From NCBI RefSeq assembly GCF_029871235.1, contig NZ_SSOM01000065.1, forward strand, positions 310,001 to 374,000: 64,000 nt of DNA, written 5' to 3'. Below the pieces are notes generated by a model. It was not told the DNA's origin, did no database searches, and worked only from the letters and a program-made list of their open reading frames with translations. Below are positions 58,226-64,000 of this stretch, piece after piece. The position numbers and the translations under genes were made by a program. This stretch comes from Pseudomonas sp. BN411. GTDB lineage: Bacteria; Pseudomonadota; Gammaproteobacteria; Pseudomonadales; Pseudomonadaceae. Every line of letters begins with the position of its first letter. Position 1 is the stretch's first letter.

Positions 58226-58254
58226 AGTATAGGGAGGCGCTCTGGGCCGGTCAA
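58226..58254 (-). promoter_or_regulatory. tRNA-Leu promoter
   Basis: On the - strand TTGACC, exactly 17 bp, TATACT, then GCGCCGCC before the expected start. This is the best sigma-70 match in the window; the GC-rich discriminator is typical of stable-RNA genes under stringent control. Confidence 0.85.
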
Positions 58255-58287
58255 TCCGTCTTCGTGGTCAGGAACGGGCATTTCCTG

Positions 58288-58293
58288 TACTAT
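58288..58293 (+). promoter_or_regulatory. Candidate queA -10 box
   Basis: TACTAT followed by CTGCGCCC. The start would be near 58300, giving a leader of about 22 nt with no clear SD. The -35 region is weak. Confidence 0.35.
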
Positions 58294-58321
58294 CTGCGCC
58301 CCTGCGATACGACCCCCCACC

Positions 58322-60501
<2,180 letters not shown>

Positions 60502-60556
60502 TAAAGCCGCATTTTTCCAGAGTCGATTTTTCATATTTCCGCAACAGGAGTGCTAA

Positions 60557-60895
60557 ATGAGCTTTCTGATTCCCGCCGCCTACGCCGACGCTGCTGCGCC
60601 GGCTGCTGCCGGCCCTGCCGGTACCGGCTTCGAGTGGGTTTTCCTGATCGGTTTCCTGGTCATCTTCTATCTGATGATCTGGCGTCCCCAGGCCAAGCGC
60701 GCCAAGGAGCACAAGAACCTCCTCGGCAACCTGCAGAAAGGTGACGAAGTGGTCACCTCCGGCGGCATCGCCGGCAAGGTCACCAAGGTCGCCGATGACT
60801 TCGTGGTCGTCGAAGTGTCCGACAACGTAGAGCTGAAGTTCCAGAAGGCGGCAATCGCGGCGACCCTGCCGAAGGGCACCCTGAAAGCCATCTAA
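60557..60895 (+). CDS. yajC: Sec translocase accessory subunit YajC
   Basis: Small single-span inner-membrane protein associated with SecDF. The protein is 112 residues: an Ala-rich N-terminus, a span at about 25-44 (EWVFLIGFLVIFYLMIW), and the conserved cytoplasmic RPQAKRAKEHKNLL, GDEVVTSGGIAGKV segment. AGGAG is six bases before the ATG. It precedes secD. Confidence 0.96.
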   Translation: MSFLIPAAYADAAAPAAAGPAGTGFEWVFLIGFLVIFYLMIWRPQAKRAKEHKNLLGNLQKGDEVVTSGGIAGKVTKVADDFVVVEVSDNVELKFQKAAIAATLPKGTLKAI

Positions 60896-60957
60896 GGATC
60901 CATGGATCAACACCGACGGGGCGCCAACAGGCGCCCCGCGTCATAACGGGCGGAGTC

Positions 60958-62820
60958 ATGCTCAACAAGTACCCACTGTGGAAATATCTGCTGATCCTGG
61001 CGGTGCTGGCGATCGGCCTGGTCTATTCCGCACCCAATCTCTATCCGGACGATCCGGCGATCCAGATCAGCGGCACCAGTACCGCGCTGAAGATCCAGCA
61101 ATCAGACCTGGACAAGGCCAACGAAGCGCTGAAGCAGGCCGGCATCGAACTGAAATCCGCCAGCATCGGCCAAACCGGTGGCCTGCTCCGTCTGACCAAG
61201 CTGGGTGACCAACTGCCGGCCAAGGATGTGGTGCGCAAGGCCCTTGGTGACGACTACGTGGTCGCACTCAACCTGGCCCCGACCACTCCGGACTGGCTGC
61301 GCAAGCTCGGCGCCGCGCCGATGAAGCTGGGTCTCGACCTCTCCGGTGGTGTGCACTTCCTGCTGGAAGTGGACATGGAGAAGGCTGTCGATGCGCGCCT
61401 GAAGATCTACGAAGGCGAAGTTCGTACGGTGCTGCGCAAGGAGCGTGTCCGCTACCGCAGCCTTCCGGCCCAGGAAAACGGCTTCCAGCTCGGCTTCACC
61501 GACCAGGAATCCCTGGACAAGGCTCAGTCGCTGATCCGCAAGAGCTTCAACGACTTCGATATCACCACCTCCGTGCGTGGTGATCAGCAGATCCTGCAGC
61601 TGGCCCTGACCCAGGCCAAGCTGGCGGAGATCCGCGAATACTCCATCAAGCAGAACCTCACCACCGTTCGTAACCGCGTGAACGAACTGGGTGTGGCCGA
61701 GCCGATCGTGCAGCGCCAGGGCGCCAACCGCATCGTGGTCGAGCTGCCGGGCGTGCAGGACACCGCCGAAGCCAAGCGTATCCTCGGCAAGACCGCCAAC
61801 CTGGAGTTCCGTCTGGCTGCCGAGGCTACCGCCAGCAAGGCATCGACCGAATCCTTCGAATTCCGTGAGCCGGGCCGTCCGGCCGTGCCGCTGGAGCGCA
61901 GCCTGATCATCACCGGTGACCAGGTGACCGACGCCCAGGCCAGCTACGACGAAAACGGTCGCCCGCAAGTGAACATCCGCCTCGATGGCCACGGCGGCGA
62001 GCTGATGAGCCGTGCCACCCGCAACAACGTGGGTCGCAGCATGGCGGTGATCTTCATCGAGCAGCGCCCGATTACCCGCTACGTGACTCAGGACGTCGAC
62101 GGCGTCCAGAAGGAAGTGGCGGTGCAGAGCTTCAAGGAAGAGAAGAAGATCATCAGCCTGGCGACCATCCAGTCGCCGCTGGGCAGCCAGTTCCGCATCA
62201 CCGGCCTGAACGGCCAGGGTGAGTCCTCGGAACTCGCCCTGCTGCTGCGCGCTGGTGGCCTGGCTGCACCGATGTACTTCGCCGAAGAACGCACCATCGG
62301 TCCGAGCCTGGGCGCCGAGAACATCATCAAGGGCATCGAATCCACTGAGTGGGCGATGGTCTTCGTGTCGCTGTTCATCATGGCCATCTACCGCTTCTTC
62401 GGCTTCCTGGCCACCATCGCCCTGGCGTTCAACCTGGTGCTTCTGGTCGGCCTGATGTCGGTGATCGGTGCCACTCTGACCCTCCCGGGTATCGCCGGTA
62501 TCGTGCTGACCCTGGGCATGGCGGTGGACGCCAACGTGCTCATCTACTCGCGGATTCGTGAGGAGTTGGCCAATGGTCTGTCGGTTCAGCGTGCGATCCA
62601 CGAAGGCTTCGACCGCGCCTACACCGCGATCGTCGACAGTAACCTCACCACCCTGCTGGTGGGCGGCATCCTGTTCGCCCTCGGCACCGGTCCGATCAAG
62701 GGCTTTGCCGTGACCATGTCGCTCGGGATCATCACCTCGATGTTCACCGCCATCATGTTCACCCGCGGCATGGTCAACCTGATCTTCGGTGGCCGCAACT
62801 TCAAGAAACTGTGGATTTGA
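60958..62820 (+). CDS. secD: Protein translocase subunit SecD
   Basis: RND-type partner of SecF that uses proton motive force to pull preproteins from SecYEG. The protein is 620 residues. One N-terminal span (about 7-25), a long periplasmic P1 domain with KLGLDLSGGVHFLLEV and RNRVNELGVAEPIVQRQGANRI, then five spans from about 455 with TLPGIAGIVLTLGMAVDANVLI and RAYTAIVDSNLTTL. The end is 8 bp before secF. Confidence 0.97.
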   Translation: MLNKYPLWKYLLILAVLAIGLVYSAPNLYPDDPAIQISGTSTALKIQQSDLDKANEALKQAGIELKSASIGQTGGLLRLTKLGDQLPAKDVVRKALGDDYVVALNLAPTTPDWLRKLGAAPMKLGLDLSGGVHFLLEVDMEKAVDARLKIYEGEVRTVLRKERVRYRSLPAQENGFQLGFTDQESLDKAQSLIRKSFNDFDITTSVRGDQQILQLALTQAKLAEIREYSIKQNLTTVRNRVNELGVAEPIVQRQGANRIVVELPGVQDTAEAKRILGKTANLEFRLAAEATASKASTESFEFREPGRPAVPLERSLIITGDQVTDAQASYDENGRPQVNIRLDGHGGELMSRATRNNVGRSMAVIFIEQRPITRYVTQDVDGVQKEVAVQSFKEEKKIISLATIQSPLGSQFRITGLNGQGESSELALLLRAGGLAAPMYFAEERTIGPSLGAENIIKGIESTEWAMVFVSLFIMAIYRFFGFLATIALAFNLVLLVGLMSVIGATLTLPGIAGIVLTLGMAVDANVLIYSRIREELANGLSVQRAIHEGFDRAYTAIVDSNLTTLLVGGILFALGTGPIKGFAVTMSLGIITSMFTAIMFTRGMVNLIFGGRNFKKLWI

Positions 62821-62828
62821 GGCCTGTC

Positions 62829-63743
62829 ATGATCAAGTCAACCATCCGTTTCATGGCGATACGCAACGTTGCGTTCGCCATTACTGTGATCATCAGCCTG
62901 ATCGGTATCGGCAGCCTGTTCGCCAAGGGTCTGAACTTCGGCCTGGACTTCACTGGCGGTACCCTGATCGAGCTGTCCTACGAGAAACCGGCGAACCTCG
63001 AATTGATCAAGCAGGAGCTGGGTCAGGTGGGCTACCCGGATGCCGTGGTGCAGAGCTTCGGCGCTTCCACCGATGTGCTGGTGCGTCTGGCTGGCGAAGA
63101 CCCGCAACTGGGCAACAAGGTCGCCGAAGCCCTGCGCAAGGTCGACGCCGAGAGCAAGTTCGAACTCAAGCGCGTCGAGTTCGTTGGCCCGCAGGTGGGC
63201 GAGGAGCTGCGTGACCAGGGTGGCCTGGCCATGCTGCTCGCACTGGGCGGCATCCTGTTGTACCTGGCCTTCCGCTTCCAGTGGAAGTTCGGCATTGGTG
63301 CCGTGGCCTCGCTGGTCCACGACGTGGTTGTGACCCTGGGCATCCTGGCGTTCTTCCAGATTCCCTTCGACCTCACCGTGCTGGCCGCGGTCCTGGCGAT
63401 GATTGGCTACTCGCTGAACGACACCATCATCATCTTCGACCGTATCCGCGAGAACTTCCGCGTGCTGCGTCGTGCAGACCTGATCGAGAACATCGACGTG
63501 TCCTGCACCCAGACCCTGCTGCGGACCATCGCGACTTCGATGTCGACCGCTCTGGCGCTGTTCGCCCTGCTGATCTTCGGCGGCGACAGTCTGCATGGCT
63601 TCGCTCTGTCGCTGTTGGTCGGTGTGGTGGTGGGTACCTACTCCTCCATCTATATCAGTGCCCCGGTGCTGATCTGGCTGAAGCTGACCTCCGAAGACCT
63701 GATTCCGCCGGCGAATACCGCCGAGGTGGATGACCGTCCCTGA
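62829..63743 (+). CDS. secF: Protein translocase subunit SecF
   Basis: Completes the SecDF complex. The protein is 304 residues from the ATG at 62829, which has GAGG six bases upstream; an in-frame start at 62811 is inside secD. Span 1 (about 12-32), GLNFGLDFTGGTLIELSY, a periplasmic domain, and five more spans with IGYSLNDTIIIFDRIREN, the conserved charged region. Terminator follows. Confidence 0.97.
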   Translation: MIKSTIRFMAIRNVAFAITVIISLIGIGSLFAKGLNFGLDFTGGTLIELSYEKPANLELIKQELGQVGYPDAVVQSFGASTDVLVRLAGEDPQLGNKVAEALRKVDAESKFELKRVEFVGPQVGEELRDQGGLAMLLALGGILLYLAFRFQWKFGIGAVASLVHDVVVTLGILAFFQIPFDLTVLAAVLAMIGYSLNDTIIIFDRIRENFRVLRRADLIENIDVSCTQTLLRTIATSMSTALALFALLIFGGDSLHGFALSLLVGVVVGTYSSIYISAPVLIWLKLTSEDLIPPANTAEVDDRP

Positions 63744-63761
63744 GGTGCTTGAGCGCCATGT

Positions 63762-63792
63762 ACAAGGCCCGGCAATGCCGGGCCTTGTCGTT
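63762..63792 (+). terminator. Terminator after secF
   Basis: ACAAGGCCCGGC / GCCGGGCCTTGT with loop AAT, followed by CGTTTCT. Strong stem, modest T tail. It starts 19 bp after the secF stop. Confidence 0.8.
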
Positions 63793-63921
63793 TCTGGTGC
63801 ATGAGACTGACGTCCCATTTGTCGGAATATTCCCACAGGTTTGGGAACTCGGGATTTTTTCGCCTATCCAAGGCAGGGAGTAGGGCATGCAAGCCTGCGA
63901 TGGAAGATTCAGGAGGTTCAA

Positions 63922-64000
63922 GTGAACAAGTCGATGCTCGTCGGTGCTGTTTTAGGTGCGGTTGGTGTGACTGCCGGCGGCGCCGTGGCCACCTACAGTC
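63922..64000 (+). CDS. Glycine-zipper 2TM-type protein (3' truncated by window edge)
   Basis: A GTG start with AGGAGG five bases upstream begins MNKSMLVGAVLGAVGVTAGG. Only 26 codons are in the window. The N-terminal Gly/Ala/Val helix matches the glycine-zipper membrane protein that follows secF in pseudomonads. The function and end are outside the window. Confidence 0.7.
   Translation, partial: MNKSMLVGAVLGAVGVTAGGAVATYS

Overview
The window is ordinary core chromosome of a gammaproteobacterium, almost certainly a Pseudomonas sensu lato of the P. aeruginosa / Metapseudomonas lineage. The evidence is high GC, a dense gene layout, and protein sequences and gene order that match Pseudomonas locus by locus: the dcw cluster ending in ftsQ-ftsA-ftsZ-lpxC; secA-argJ; a MutT/ThiE fusion; yajQ; ampG; dauBAR; pepA-holC-valS; queA-tgt-yajC-secD-secF. 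I see no prophage, insertion sequence, CRISPR array, integrase or obvious island.

Layout. (1) 1-13.9 kb, + strand: the peptidoglycan/division (dcw) cluster murE(partial)-murF-mraY-murD-ftsW-murG-murC-ddlB-ftsQ-ftsA-ftsZ and then lpxC, with most stops and starts overlapping or nearly so. (2) 14-20.6 kb: a DciA-like gene divergent from secA, then argJ, a GST and the MutT/ThiE fusion. (3) 20.6-21.2 kb: a gene-free repeat stretch. (4) 21.2-25.7 kb, - strand: response regulator with a degenerate GGDEF domain, panE, membrane histidine kinase, cobalamin adenosyltransferase. (5) 25.9-31.8 kb: yajQ, an MscS channel, ampG with an MGMT-like gene, and two tandem DUF481 outer-membrane-type proteins. (6) 32-38 kb: dauB-dauA-dauR for D-arginine catabolism, a GlxA-type regulator, and a small NTF2-like / GIY-YIG / GST operon. 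(7) 38.2-45.4 kb: nucleoid protein YejK, an orphan membrane-anchored TAXI protein, and sbcD-sbcC. (8) 45.4-54.5 kb, - strand: tandem intergenic repeats, rlmF, an SLC13-type permease, a small winged-helix protein, valS, a Pro/Ala-rich protein, holC, pepA. (9) 54.7-64 kb: lptF-lptG, an RDD membrane protein, a cold-shock protein, tRNA-Leu(CAA), queA-tgt-yajC-secD-secF and the start of a glycine-zipper protein.

Functionally the window is dominated by envelope construction (murein precursors, division ring, lipid A, LPS transport, Sec translocation, muropeptide recycling), with amino-acid catabolism, tRNA modification and DNA-end processing alongside. The most unusual material is non-coding: several intergenic palindromes bounded by GTAGG...CCTAC, a threefold tandem repeat behind sbcC, a near-perfect regulatory palindrome between divergent genes, and a group of promoters whose -10 box is followed directly by a GC-rich discriminator. 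I found no convincing new multi-gene system. The best leads are the orphan TAXI protein, the histidine kinase/panE/degenerate-GGDEF cluster, and the DUF481 pair whose first start codon overlaps that of a divergent gene next to a trinucleotide microsatellite.
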